Assembly: GCF_035784015.1 (NCBI RefSeq)
Contig: NZ_JALKOW010000001.1
Origin: Comamonas sp009360615
GTDB lineage: Bacteria; Pseudomonadota; Gammaproteobacteria; Burkholderiales; Burkholderiaceae_C
Strand: one strand, 5' to 3'
Length of the DNA stretch: 64,000 nt
A program made the translations under genes and the position numbers. Below the pieces are notes generated by a model. It made no database searches, was not told the DNA's origin, and saw only the letters and a list, made by a program, of their open reading frames with translations. The first letter of the stretch is position 1. Each line of letters opens with the position of its first letter. Positions 50,185 through 58,687 of the stretch are shown here, piece by piece.

Positions 50185-51345
50185 ATGACTGCTCTGAACA
50201 CTTCGTCCACCGATTCCTGGTATCGCGCCGGCTCTCCCAAGACAGGCCAGACCGACGACGCACGTATCAAGGAAATCACAGTGTTACCCCCTCCAGAGCA
50301 CCTCATCCGCTTCTTCCCCATTCGCGGCACCGCCGTGGAGACGCTGATCGGCGATACACGCCGCAGCATCCACAACATCATGCGTGCAAAAGATGACCGC
50401 CTGCTGGTCATCGTCGGTCCTTGCTCGATTCACGATCCCGCTGCTGCGCTCGACTACGCCCGCCGCCTGGCCGTGGTCCGCGAGCAGTACAAGGACACTC
50501 TGGAGGTGGTGATGCGCGTCTATTTCGAGAAGCCCCGGACCACGGTGGGCTGGAAAGGCCTGATCAACGACCCCTACCTGGATCAGAGCTATCGCATCGA
50601 CGAAGGCCTGCGCATTGCGCGCCAGTTGCTGATCGACATCAACCGCCTGGGTGTGCCGGCCGCCAGCGAGTTCCTGGATGTGATCTCTCCCCAGTACATC
50701 GGCGATCTGATCAGCTGGGGGGCCATCGGTGCGCGCACCACGGAAAGCCAGGTCCACCGTGAACTGGCCTCAGGCATCTCGGCACCGATCGGCTTCAAGA
50801 ACGGCACGGACGGCAATATCCGCATCGCCACCGACGCGATCCAGTCGGCCAGCCGTGGTCACCACTTCCTGTCGGTGCACAAGAACGGCCAGGTCGCGAT
50901 TGTGCATACCGCAGGCAATCAGGACTGCCACGTGATTCTGCGCGGCGGCAAGACCCCCAACTACGATGCGGAGCACGTGGCCGCGGCCTGCAAGGACCTG
51001 GAGGCGGCAGGCCTCACGCCTTCGCTGATGGTGGACTGCAGCCATGCCAACAGCAGCAAGCAGCATGAGCGCCAGAAGGATGTGGCCCGCGATATCGCGT
51101 CCCAGATCGCCAGTGGCTCCAGCAGCGTGTTCGGCGTGATGATCGAAGGCCATCTGGTCGGCGGTGCGCAGAAATTCACGCCCGGCAAGGACGAGGTCTG
51201 CGATCTGACCTACGGCCAGAGCATTACCGATGCCTGCCTGGGCTGGGACGATTCCCTGGCAACGCTGCAAGAGCTGTCGCAGGCCGTGAGCCAGCGCCGT
51301 GCGGCCGCGGCTGCATGCAAGCAGGAAGCCGAAGTACCGGCCTGA
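50185..51345 (+). CDS. aroG: 3-deoxy-7-phosphoheptulonate (DAHP) synthase, class I
   Basis: 386 residues. Class I AroF/G/H marks: 'LLVIVGPCSIHDPAAALDYA', 'MRVYFEKPRTTVGWKGLINDPYLDQSYRI', 'ASEFLDVISPQYIGDLISWGAIGARTTESQ', 'GFKNGTDGNI' and 'VDCSHANSSK'. It joins erythrose 4-phosphate and phosphoenolpyruvate, the first step to Phe, Tyr and Trp. Which end product inhibits the enzyme cannot be read reliably, so the G in the symbol is conventional. Expression is probably set by the attenuator 60 bases upstream. Confidence 0.93.
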   Translation: MTALNTSSTDSWYRAGSPKTGQTDDARIKEITVLPPPEHLIRFFPIRGTAVETLIGDTRRSIHNIMRAKDDRLLVIVGPCSIHDPAAALDYARRLAVVREQYKDTLEVVMRVYFEKPRTTVGWKGLINDPYLDQSYRIDEGLRIARQLLIDINRLGVPAASEFLDVISPQYIGDLISWGAIGARTTESQVHRELASGISAPIGFKNGTDGNIRIATDAIQSASRGHHFLSVHKNGQVAIVHTAGNQDCHVILRGGKTPNYDAEHVAAACKDLEAAGLTPSLMVDCSHANSSKQHERQKDVARDIASQIASGSSSVFGVMIEGHLVGGAQKFTPGKDEVCDLTYGQSITDACLGWDDSLATLQELSQAVSQRRAAAAACKQEAEVPA

Positions 51346-51369
51346 TCGACAGAGCGGGTATGAACGACG

Positions 51370-51408
51370 CAGGCCACAGGGAGTGCTCCCTGTGGCCTGT
51401 TTGCTTTG
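51370..51408 (+). terminator. Terminator after DAHP synthase
   Basis: CAGGCCACAGGGAG (51370-51383) pairs with CTCCCTGTGGCCTG (51386-51399), a 14-base stem, followed by TTTGCTTT. Confidence 0.85.
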
Positions 51409-51440
51409 TCCGGATGGAATGGCGCGGCTCGGCTGCTGGT

Positions 51441-51812
51441 TCAGTGCTTGGTGTCCGGTGCCGACTCCGGTGTCATATCGCAGCCGTTGAGCGTGGCATC
51501 GATGCGATTGAGAAGGCGCAGCAGATGCTGCTTGTCAAAGTCGGTGCGCTGCTGCCATTCGTGATCGGCCAGGGGATAGACATGGCTTTGGTGCGGCAGG
51601 GTGCCCTTGGCATCGATCACGGCGTGCAGGCGCGGAATGAAAACCCATTGCAGCCACTCGTGCAGCTTGAGCGTGTCGTACATGAAAGGCGTGGTGGATT
51701 CCAGGGCCTTGGGGTCCGGCGCGGCGGAAGACCAGAGCTTCTGGACTTGCAGTTCGGCCTCCAGCTGCAGCAGATGCTCGCGTATTTCTTGGTGGATGTT
51801 TTCTGCGGTCAT
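51441..51812 (-). CDS. YqcC-family protein (DUF446)
   Basis: 123 residues from the ATG at 51812, with AGGAA eight bases before it. The DUF446 pattern 'PFMYDTLKLHEWLQWVFIPRLHAVID' is clear, preceded by a helical 'EIREHLLQLEAELQVQKLW'. In E. coli the related gene lies beside truC, a tRNA pseudouridine synthase; here it is alone and convergent with DAHP synthase. Function unknown. Confidence 0.8.
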   Translation of the reverse strand: MTAENIHQEIREHLLQLEAELQVQKLWSSAAPDPKALESTTPFMYDTLKLHEWLQWVFIPRLHAVIDAKGTLPHQSHVYPLADHEWQQRTDFDKQHLLRLLNRIDATLNGCDMTPESAPDTKH

Positions 51813-51953
51813 GGTGGTGGTTCCTGAAGGCATTGCAAGGGCCTCGCAAATGGCCATTCGTCAAAGAGCTGACGCTTATGTGCGTCCTCGGCCTGTGTTT
51901 TCAAGAGCGCCGGGCATGGAGATAACCAGCGGGTTACGAGATCGCAGGAACAC

Positions 51954-51981
51954 TTGAAAAAGACAGCTTTGCCCTTATATT
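51954..51981 (+). promoter_or_regulatory. Promoter in the yqcC-52204 gap
   Basis: TTGAAA (51954-51959), 16 bases, TATATT (51976-51981). It would transcribe the short Cys-rich ORF and the gene at 52204. Confidence 0.55.
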
Positions 51982-52005
51982 GATGCCAAGTATGTGAGTA
52001 ATGCT

Positions 52006-52158
52006 ATGAAATTTAAAGATTTTGCATTGCTTTGCACACCTTGTTCCCGTAACCCTTGTGATGCTTGCGTGCTTTCAGGCCTTGCATTGGTTGCCGCAGC
52101 GGTTTGCAAGCTGTCAGCTTGCAGCGTCTTCAGCCCCGCGGTCACCATTAAGCTGTGA
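52006..52158 (+). CDS. Possible 50-residue cysteine-rich small ORF
   Basis: Starts ATG 52006, stop TGA 52156-52158, with seven cysteines in 50 residues, four of them in 'CTPCSRNPCDAC' near residues 10-21, then a hydrophobic stretch. It has a promoter 25 bases upstream but no convincing ribosome site, and codon use is less G/C-biased at third positions than the neighbours. It may be a leader ORF of the gene at 52204, or chance. Confidence 0.25.
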   Translation: MKFKDFALLCTPCSRNPCDACVLSGLALVAAAVCKLSACSVFSPAVTIKL

Positions 52159-52203
52159 CCACGACAACGGATGGTGCAAGAGTCACCACGTCAGAGGAGA
52201 TTT

Positions 52204-52521
52204 ATGCGTAGTGAAGTCATCGTGGTTCTGGATGGCGACCGTGAATACCGGGTCGATACCCAGTCGCTGTCCCCAGTGAGTTCGGACGAAGGCCGACGCT
52301 GGCTGGACCAGCAGTTTGTCTCGCTCGAGTGCGAGCCTTTGCGGGCGACCGGCAAGGTGCTGCTGGCTGACAAGCTGGTGGTGGTGGCGCGTGAGGCGCG
52401 CAACCGTCCCGAGCTGTTCGACAACCAGGACTGGCGCAACAACTATGCGCTGTCCGCTCAGGCCGTGCTGGCCAAGCCCTTGATCCGGGTCGATGTTCCG
52501 GCGATGTCGATTAGTTATTGA
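52204..52521 (+). CDS. Conserved-looking hypothetical protein
   Basis: 105 residues from the ATG at 52204 with GAGGAG (52193-52198) ahead. It begins 'MRSEVIVVLDGDREYRV', is mixed alpha/beta with no signal peptide or membrane segment, and ends 'VDVPAMSISY'. Codon use matches the genome. I do not recognise a domain. It is followed one base later by a dispersed repeat and then a terminator shared with mpl. Confidence 0.65.
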   Translation: MRSEVIVVLDGDREYRVDTQSLSPVSSDEGRRWLDQQFVSLECEPLRATGKVLLADKLVVVAREARNRPELFDNQDWRNNYALSAQAVLAKPLIRVDVPAMSISY

Positions 52522-52522
52522 T

Positions 52523-52607
52523 CCCCCTGAGCCGCTTTGCGACTTCTTCCCCCCTGGGGGACGACGCCTTTGCTGCGGGGCGGCCCTTGCTTGGCATCTC
52601 TGGTTTG
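52523..52607 (+). repeat. Dispersed post-stop repeat, copy R3
   Basis: CCCCCTGAGCCGC begins one base after the stop of the gene at 52204; CCCCCCTGGGGGACGACGCC and GGGGCGGCCCTTGCTTGGC follow in the same order as in R2. Confidence 0.8.
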
Positions 52608-52625
52608 GTCTGTGCCCGTGCAATG

Positions 52626-52656
52626 AAAAATGCCCGCGTAGAGCGGGCATTTTTTT
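52626..52656. terminator. Bidirectional terminator between 52204 gene and mpl
   Basis: AAATGCCCGC (52628-52637), loop GTAGA, GCGGGCATTT (52643-52652), with T-run to 52656 on plus and A-run 52626-52630 serving the minus-strand mpl transcript. Confidence 0.85.
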
Positions 52657-52666
52657 GTTCGGGGGC

Positions 52667-54085
52667 TTATTTCAGCGCTTCGAGCAGCTTGGCGTGTATG
52701 CCGCCAAAGCCGCCGTTGCTCATGCAGACGATATGGTCACCGGGGCGGGCGACCGCGGTGATCTGCGCGATCAGGGTCTCGATATCGCCGGCCACCTGAG
52801 CACGATGGCCGGGACCCACTCCCATGGATTCCAAGGCCTCGGCGGCATCCCAGTCCAGGCCCGCAGTGTGGCAGAAGACCAGATCGGCGCTTTCCAGAGA
52901 CCAGGGCAGCTGGCTCTTCATGGTGCCCAGCTTCATGGTGTTGCTGCGCGGCTCGAACACCGCCAGGATGCGGGCCTGCGCACCCAGCTTGCGGCGCAGG
53001 CCGTCCAGGGTGGTGCGGATGGCCGTAGGGTGGTGCGCAAAGTCGTCATAGACCTCGATGCCGTGGACCGTTCCGCGCAGCTCCATGCGGCGCTTGACGT
53101 TCTGAAAACGCGACAGAGCTTCGCAAGCCACCTCGGCGCTGACGCCCAGATGGTCGGCGGCGGCGATGGCGGCCAGCGCATTGAGCTGGTTGTGCACGCC
53201 GGTCAGGCCCCACTGCAGTTGCCCCACTTTCCTGCCGCGATGCAGCACGGCAAAGTCGCCGGGATCGCCATCGGCACTGAAATCGCTGACCGTTGCGCCG
53301 AAGCTGCGCACTTCGCTCCAGCAGCCCTGGGCCAGCACGCGGCCCAGGCTTTCCTCCAGACCATTGCTCACCACGCGCCCTGTCGAAGGCACGGTGCGCA
53401 CAAGGTGATGGAACTGACGCTCGATGGCTGCCAGATCGTCGAAGATGTCGGCGTGATCGAACTCCAGGTTGTTGAGCACGGCCGTGCGGGGGCGGTAGTG
53501 CACGAACTTGCTGCGCTTGTCGAAGAAAGCGGTGTCGTATTCATCGGCTTCGATCACGAACACCGGCTCGTCACCCGCCGGGCCGGGGCCGGCGAGAGGG
53601 CGTCTGGTCGCGCCGAGGCGGGCGGAGACGCCGAAGTCCAGCGGCACGCCACCGACCAGAAAACCGGGCTGCAGACCTGCGCACTCCAGCACCCAGGTCA
53701 GCATGGAGGTGGTGGTGGTCTTGCCGTGGGTGCCGGCCACGGCCAGCACATGGCGACCGTGCAGCACATGCTCGGCCAGCCATTGCGGACCGCTGGTATA
53801 GGCGGCACCGGTGTCCAGGATCGCTTCCATCAGCGGAAACTTGGGCGAGCCGTCAGGCAGGCGCTTGCGGCTGACCACGTTGCCGATCACATACATATCG
53901 GGCCTGAGTGCGATCTGGTCGGCGCCATAGCCCTCGATCAGCTCGATACCCAGCTGGCGCAGCTGATCGCTCATTGGCGGGTAAACGCCGGAATCGCAGC
54001 CCGTCACCCTGTGACCGGCTTCTCGTGCCAAGGCGGCCAGGCCTCCCATGAAGGTGCCGCAAATGCCCAGAATATGTATGTGCAT
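52667..54085 (-). CDS. mpl: Murein peptide ligase Mpl
   Basis: 472 residues from the ATG at 54085, giving the family start 'MHIHILGICGTFMGGLAALA'. The ATP loop is 'AGTHGKTTTTSM', with 'EADEYDTAFFDKRSKFVHYRP' and 'VYDDFAHHPTAIRTTL'. Mpl joins recycled L-Ala-gamma-D-Glu-meso-DAP to UDP-MurNAc, bypassing MurC, MurD and MurE. It is distinguished from MurC at 31460 by 'HYRPRTAVLNNLEFDHADIF'. It is alone on the minus strand. Confidence 0.93.
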   Translation of the reverse strand: MHIHILGICGTFMGGLAALAREAGHRVTGCDSGVYPPMSDQLRQLGIELIEGYGADQIALRPDMYVIGNVVSRKRLPDGSPKFPLMEAILDTGAAYTSGPQWLAEHVLHGRHVLAVAGTHGKTTTTSMLTWVLECAGLQPGFLVGGVPLDFGVSARLGATRRPLAGPGPAGDEPVFVIEADEYDTAFFDKRSKFVHYRPRTAVLNNLEFDHADIFDDLAAIERQFHHLVRTVPSTGRVVSNGLEESLGRVLAQGCWSEVRSFGATVSDFSADGDPGDFAVLHRGRKVGQLQWGLTGVHNQLNALAAIAAADHLGVSAEVACEALSRFQNVKRRMELRGTVHGIEVYDDFAHHPTAIRTTLDGLRRKLGAQARILAVFEPRSNTMKLGTMKSQLPWSLESADLVFCHTAGLDWDAAEALESMGVGPGHRAQVAGDIETLIAQITAVARPGDHIVCMSNGGFGGIHAKLLEALK

Positions 54086-54162
54086 GGCCGGGGATTCTAC
54101 GTTTGCCTGCATGACCCGGCGGCAAGCCATGGCCCGCGTTGGCGCTGGCGGTAACCTTTCTT

Positions 54163-54260
54163 ATCAAATTGATAGCTTGTTGCGCATGATCTATATAGAT
54201 CTAAATGTGTTTTTACTTTCAGTTCCATACGAAGCGGGTGCTAGCAGCTATCAAAACATT
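54163..54260. repeat. Inverted pair of GATAGCT repeats around an AT-rich palindrome
   Basis: AAATTGATAGCTTGTTGCG begins near 54164 and AGCTATCAA ends near 54257 on the opposite sense; TTGATAGCT and AGCTATCAA are perfect 9-base arms. Between them is a perfect 14-base palindrome GATCTATATAGATC (54188-54201). It lies in the divergent gap between mpl and the gene at 54359. Confidence 0.55.
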
Positions 54261-54358
54261 GACCTCTACGGGCCAGGTCAAAGTGCGGTCATTCATCTGG
54301 GTCACAATGCGTGCATGACCTGCTGCGCTTGCTGCGGCGGGCGTGATGAAATGGCGCT

Positions 54359-54961
54359 ATGAGTTTGGATAACGTGACTGCTGAAATCGCTCAGACAGCG
54401 GCCCGTCTGGTGGTGGAGGAAGGCCTGGAATGGGGTCCTGCCAAGCAGCGGGCCGTGCGTCAGCTCGGCCTGCCCGGCCGCTCGGCGCTGCCCGATAACG
54501 ACCAGCTTGAAGAGGCGGTGCGCGAATATATAGAGCTGTTCTGCGGCGACACGCAGCCGCAGGAGCTTCAGGCGCTGCGCGAGCTGGCCCTGGTCTGGAT
54601 GGACAGGCTGCAGGAGTTTCGCCCGCATCTGGCAGGAGCGGTGTGGCGCGGCACGGCCACGCGGTTGTCGGACATCTATCTGCAGCTGTTCTGCGACGAT
54701 CCCAAGTCGGCCGAAATAGCGCTCATCAACCATCATGTGCAGTACGAGCCGAGCACGGTCACCGGCTTTCAGGGCAAGCCGGTCGAGGCGCTTTCCGTTC
54801 ACGCACTGTGCAAGCCGATCAACGAAACCGTGGGCGTGCACCTGCTGGTCTACGACCATGACGACATGCGCGGTGCCATGAAGCCCGACACCCATGGCCG
54901 CAGCCCGCGTGGAGATGCCAAGGCCTTGCGCAAGCTGCTGCAGGAGAGCCGCAATGAGTGA
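54359..54961 (+). CDS. Conserved hypothetical protein upstream of tlpA-like gene
   Basis: 200 residues. Mostly helical; features include 'EEGLEWGPAKQRAVRQLGLPGR', 'DNDQLEEAVREYIELFCGDTQP' and a C-terminal 'WRGTATRLSDIYLQLFCDDPKSAEIALI' that faintly recalls nucleotidyltransferase-like proteins. I cannot assign it to a family with confidence. It overlaps the downstream thioredoxin-like gene by eight bases, so the two are probably translated together. Confidence 0.7.
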   Translation: MSLDNVTAEIAQTAARLVVEEGLEWGPAKQRAVRQLGLPGRSALPDNDQLEEAVREYIELFCGDTQPQELQALRELALVWMDRLQEFRPHLAGAVWRGTATRLSDIYLQLFCDDPKSAEIALINHHVQYEPSTVTGFQGKPVEALSVHALCKPINETVGVHLLVYDHDDMRGAMKPDTHGRSPRGDAKALRKLLQESRNE

Positions 54962-55505
54962 AAACACCCCTGAGAACAAGTCGACCAATGGCTCGCGCCG
55001 CCTGTGGCTGACCGGCGCGGTGGCCGCAGTCGCGGCCGGGGCCGGCGCTGGTGTGGCCTGGTGGCGCAGCCAGCCCCGTGGCATGGGGCCTGGCGTCGAG
55101 GCGCAGCTGTGGAGTCAGACGTTTGAAACCCCCGACGGCAAGCCTTTTGCCATGGCCGATTTGCAGGGGCGCCCCCTGCTGGTCAACTTCTGGGCCACCT
55201 GGTGTCCGCCCTGTGTCAAGGAGCTGCCCATGCTCAGCGATTTTGCGGCGCAGCAAGGCGCAAAAGGCATCCAGGTCGTGGGGTTGGCGGTCGACAAATC
55301 CGAAGCCGTGCTGCGTTTTTTGCAGCGCCAACCTGTGCAATTTCCGGTAGCCATTGCCATGCAAGGGGGATTGGGGCTGACCCGGAGCCTGGGCAACTTG
55401 CAGGGAGGGCTGCCATTCACGGTTCTTTTTGATGCCAAGGGACAAATGCGACAACGTAAAATAGGGGAGCTTTCCCGCGAAGATCTGACAGATTGGAGCA
55501 AATAG
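54954..55505 (+). CDS. TlpA-like membrane-anchored thioredoxin
   Basis: 183 residues from the ATG at 54954. One N-terminal membrane segment at about 17-36, then a thioredoxin fold of TlpA/ResA type with 'LLVNFWATWCPPCVKELP', active-site Cys84 and Cys87. Such proteins reduce disulfides outside the membrane, often for cytochrome c or oxidase assembly. No cytochrome genes are near, so its partner is unknown. Confidence 0.88.
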   Translation: MSENTPENKSTNGSRRLWLTGAVAAVAAGAGAGVAWWRSQPRGMGPGVEAQLWSQTFETPDGKPFAMADLQGRPLLVNFWATWCPPCVKELPMLSDFAAQQGAKGIQVVGLAVDKSEAVLRFLQRQPVQFPVAIAMQGGLGLTRSLGNLQGGLPFTVLFDAKGQMRQRKIGELSREDLTDWSK

Positions 55506-55605
55506 AGCGAATGAACATTGCTCTTGTCGTCAGAAAAGTGTAGGTAACTAAATTCCATGGCGACGTTAGTGAAAAATATCTGCCAATGCACGCAGAAGGC
55601 CGAAT

Positions 55606-55634
55606 TTGAGGTAAATTCGCGCCCTGTTTAGAAT
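55606..55634 (+). promoter_or_regulatory. Promoter of accBC
   Basis: TTGAGG (55606-55611), 17 bases, TAGAAT (55629-55634), then a GGAG ribosome site at 55643-55646 before the accB ATG. Confidence 0.65.
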
Positions 55635-55652
55635 TACGTCGCTGGAGCTCCC

Positions 55653-56108
55653 ATGGATTTGCGAAAACTCAAGACCCTTATTGATCTGGTGTCCGAATCG
55701 AATGTGTCGGAACTGGAGATCACCGAAGCAGAGGGCAAGGTCCGTATCGTCAAGAGCGAAGGTGTGGTCCACCAATACGTTGCAGCCCCCGTGCAGGCGG
55801 CTCCCGTGATGGCAGCCCCCGTGGCTGCCGTTCCCGCAGCTGCCGCGCCTGTGGCCGCTCCGGCGGCCTCAGAAGGTCATGTGGTCAAGTCGCCCATGGT
55901 CGGCACCTTCTACCGTGCCTCCAGTCCTGGCGCCAAGGCCTTTGTGGATGTGGGCAGTCAGGTCAAGGAAGGCGACACCATCTGCATCGTCGAAGCCATG
56001 AAGATCCTCAACGAGATCGAAGCCGACAAGAGCGGCACCATTGTTCGCGTTCTGGGTGAAAACGGCCAGGCTGTGGAATACGGCCAGCCTCTGTTCGTGA
56101 TCGAGTGA
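55653..56108 (+). CDS. accB: Biotin carboxyl carrier protein of acetyl-CoA carboxylase
   Basis: 151 residues. N-terminal helical domain 'MDLRKLKTLIDLVSESNVSELEI', an Ala/Pro linker (about 45-75), then the biotinyl domain with Lys117 in 'EAMKI'. The usual motif is EAMKM; the Met-to-Ile change after the Lys is a mild variant. It carries CO2 between AccC and the AccAD carboxyltransferase in fatty-acid synthesis. It is followed by accC. Confidence 0.96.
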   Translation: MDLRKLKTLIDLVSESNVSELEITEAEGKVRIVKSEGVVHQYVAAPVQAAPVMAAPVAAVPAAAAPVAAPAASEGHVVKSPMVGTFYRASSPGAKAFVDVGSQVKEGDTICIVEAMKILNEIEADKSGTIVRVLGENGQAVEYGQPLFVIE

Positions 56109-56232
56109 TAGATCATGAGGCGTTGCATGCAGCTTGCATTGCAGCGCCGAGGTGCGCTAGCCACTGGCTGCGCGACTGAGTCATTGGCAGTGGTCTGTGC
56201 TGCTGCACAGGCACCAAGCTGCGAGGAACTTC

Positions 56233-57591
56233 ATGTTTAAGAAAATTTTGGTTGCCAACCGGGGCGAGATCGCCCTGCGCATCCAGCGCGCTTGTCGTGA
56301 GCTGGGGATCAAGGCGGTGATGGTGTATTCCGAAGCCGACCGTGATGCCAAGTACGTCAAGCTGGCCGATGAGGCCGTGTGTATCGGTCCGGCGCCTTCC
56401 CCTCTGTCCTACCTCAACATGCCGGCGATCATTTCGGCTGCCGAGGTGACCGATGCGGAAGCCATCCACCCCGGTTACGGCTTTCTGTCCGAGAACGCCG
56501 ACTTTGCCGAGCGTGTGGAAAAGAGCGGTTTCACCTTTATCGGTCCGACGCCCGAAAACATCCGCACCATGGGTGACAAGGTGTCGGCCAAGCAGGCCAT
56601 GATCAAGGCCGGCGTGCCTTGCGTGCCGGGCTCGGACGGCGAACTGCCCGACGATCCGGCACTCATCAAGCGCATTGCCAAGACCATCGGTTATCCCGTG
56701 ATCATCAAGGCCTCGGGCGGTGGTGGCGGGCGCGGCATGCGTGTGGTGCACACCGAAGCTGCACTGATCAATGCCGTGCAGATGACCAAGGCCGAGGCCG
56801 GTGCAGCTTTCGGCAATCCTGCCGTCTACATGGAAAAGTACCTGCAGAATCCGCGTCACGTGGAAATCCAGGTGCTGGCCGATACGCACAAGAATGCCGT
56901 GTATCTGGGTGAGCGCGACTGCTCCATGCAGCGTCGTCACCAGAAGGTGATCGAGGAAGCGCCGGCTCCGGGCATTCCCCGCCGTCTGATCGAGAAGATC
57001 GGCGAGCGCTGCGCAGCCGCCTGCAAGAAGATCGGCTATCGCGGTGCGGGTACCTTCGAGTTCCTGTACGAGAACGGCGAGTTCTACTTCATCGAGATGA
57101 ACACCCGCGTGCAGGTGGAGCACCCCATCACCGAGCTGATCACGGGCATCGACATCGTGCGCACCCAGATCATGATCGCTGCTGGCGAGAAGATGCCTTT
57201 CACGCAGCGTCAGATCGAGTTCAAGGGCCACGCGATCGAGTGCCGTGTGAACGCCGAAGACCCGTACAAGTTCATTCCCTCGCCTGGTCGCATCTCCACG
57301 TGGCATGCACCCGGCGGTCCCGGAGTGCGTGTGGACACCCATGTGTACAACAACTACTTCGTGCCGCCCAACTACGACTCCATGATCGGCAAGATCATCG
57401 CCTACGGCGACACCCGCGAGCAGGCCATGGCCCGCATGCGCACCGCCTTGCTGGAGACCGTGGTGGAAGGCATCAACACCAATATTCCGCTGCACCAGGA
57501 TTTGATGGTCGATTCCAAGTTCATGGAAGGCGGCACCAACATCCACTACCTGGAAGAGTGGCTGACGCATCGCACGCCCAACAAGCGATGA
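56233..57591 (+). CDS. accC: Acetyl-CoA carboxylase biotin carboxylase subunit
   Basis: 452 residues from the ATG at 56233, with GAGGAA before it. 'MFKKILVANRGEIALRIQRAC' opens the protein; the ATP-grasp loop 'KASGGGGGRGMRVV' and the catalytic 'FIEMNTRVQVEHPITELITGIDIV' are intact. It carboxylates biotin on AccB using ATP and bicarbonate. Confidence 0.97.
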   Translation: MFKKILVANRGEIALRIQRACRELGIKAVMVYSEADRDAKYVKLADEAVCIGPAPSPLSYLNMPAIISAAEVTDAEAIHPGYGFLSENADFAERVEKSGFTFIGPTPENIRTMGDKVSAKQAMIKAGVPCVPGSDGELPDDPALIKRIAKTIGYPVIIKASGGGGGRGMRVVHTEAALINAVQMTKAEAGAAFGNPAVYMEKYLQNPRHVEIQVLADTHKNAVYLGERDCSMQRRHQKVIEEAPAPGIPRRLIEKIGERCAAACKKIGYRGAGTFEFLYENGEFYFIEMNTRVQVEHPITELITGIDIVRTQIMIAAGEKMPFTQRQIEFKGHAIECRVNAEDPYKFIPSPGRISTWHAPGGPGVRVDTHVYNNYFVPPNYDSMIGKIIAYGDTREQAMARMRTALLETVVEGINTNIPLHQDLMVDSKFMEGGTNIHYLEEWLTHRTPNKR

Positions 57592-57620
57592 GATCAGGAG
57601 CCTTGTCGCTCTGAGTTCCC

Positions 57621-57660
57621 ATGCTGGCCTCTGGCAACGGAGGCCAGCATTTTCGTTTTT
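57621..57660 (+). terminator. Terminator after accC
   Basis: ATGCTGGCCTC (57621-57631) pairs with GAGGCCAGCAT (57640-57650), an 11-base stem, followed by TTTCGTTTTT. Confidence 0.85.
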
Positions 57661-57735
57661 CAGGAAAGTGCAACTTGCGTGCTCGTCATCGGCCCCGGCC
57701 TGACATGAACCGCGCAGTTGCTAGAAAGGATGGCC

Positions 57736-58626
57736 ATGTTTGAGCTGAGCCTGCTGTGCCCCGAAGATCGGGTCGAAACCGTTAGCGAGGCGCTGGATGC
57801 GCTCGATGCATTGAGCGTCTCCGTCGAAGATGCCGATGCGCAGACCGAAGCCGAGCAGGCGCTGTTCGGCGAGCCCGGCATGCCCGCGCCCAAGGAGGGC
57901 TGGAACCGCAGCCGCGTGATCGCCCTCTATCCCAGCGAAGCCGCGGCGATCGAAGCGCGTGATCTGCTGCTGCCGCAGGACTTTTTCGAAGGTTGCAAGA
58001 TTCTGGCCGTCAAGCCCGTGCCCGAGCAGGACTGGGTGCGCCTGACGCAGTCGCAGTTCGAGCCCGTGGACATCACGCCCGAGTTCTGGATCGTGCCCAC
58101 CTGGCACGAGCTGCCCGAGCAGGCCAAGGTCAGCATCCGTCTGGACCCCGGTCTGGCTTTCGGTACCGGCACCCATCCCACCACCCGCATGTGTCTGCGC
58201 TGGATTGCGCGCCAGCCCCAGGCGACTCTGGGACGCACGCTGGACTACGGCTGCGGCTCGGGCATCCTGGCCATTGGTGCCGCCAAGTTCGGCGCGACCG
58301 ATGTGGATGCGGTGGACATTGATCCCGCCGCCGTGGAGTCGACCAACTACAACAGCAGCGCCAATCATGTGGAGGTCAAGGCCGGTCTGCCCGATGCGGC
58401 CGATGGCGAGTACCAGACCGTGCTGGCCAATATCCTGGCCACGCCCCTCAAGGTGCTGGCGCCGCTGCTGTGCGGCCGTGTCCAGGCCGGTGGCAATCTG
58501 GTGCTGGCCGGCATTCTGGAGCGCCAGGCCGACGAGCTGAAGGAGGCGTACGCGCCTTACCTCAAGCTCGAGGTGGCCGACAGCGAGGACGGCTGGATTC
58601 TCATGACCGCCCGGCGCGCGGCCTGA
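57736..58626 (+). CDS. prmA: Ribosomal protein L11 methyltransferase
   Basis: 296 residues from the ATG at 57736, with AAAGGA five bases before it; an ATG at 57730 overlaps that site. The C-terminal SAM-binding domain has 'DPGLAFGTGTHPTTRMCL', 'LDYGCGSGILAIGAAKFGA' and the 'NIL' motif in 'VLANILATPL'. PrmA trimethylates L11. The N-terminal L11-recognition domain covers about 1-110. Confidence 0.94.
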   Translation: MFELSLLCPEDRVETVSEALDALDALSVSVEDADAQTEAEQALFGEPGMPAPKEGWNRSRVIALYPSEAAAIEARDLLLPQDFFEGCKILAVKPVPEQDWVRLTQSQFEPVDITPEFWIVPTWHELPEQAKVSIRLDPGLAFGTGTHPTTRMCLRWIARQPQATLGRTLDYGCGSGILAIGAAKFGATDVDAVDIDPAAVESTNYNSSANHVEVKAGLPDAADGEYQTVLANILATPLKVLAPLLCGRVQAGGNLVLAGILERQADELKEAYAPYLKLEVADSEDGWILMTARRAA

Positions 58627-58687
58627 TCGAGAGACAGACCCGCCACCGGCCGGTGCGCGGGTGGTTGCTGCCTACAATGACACCTTG

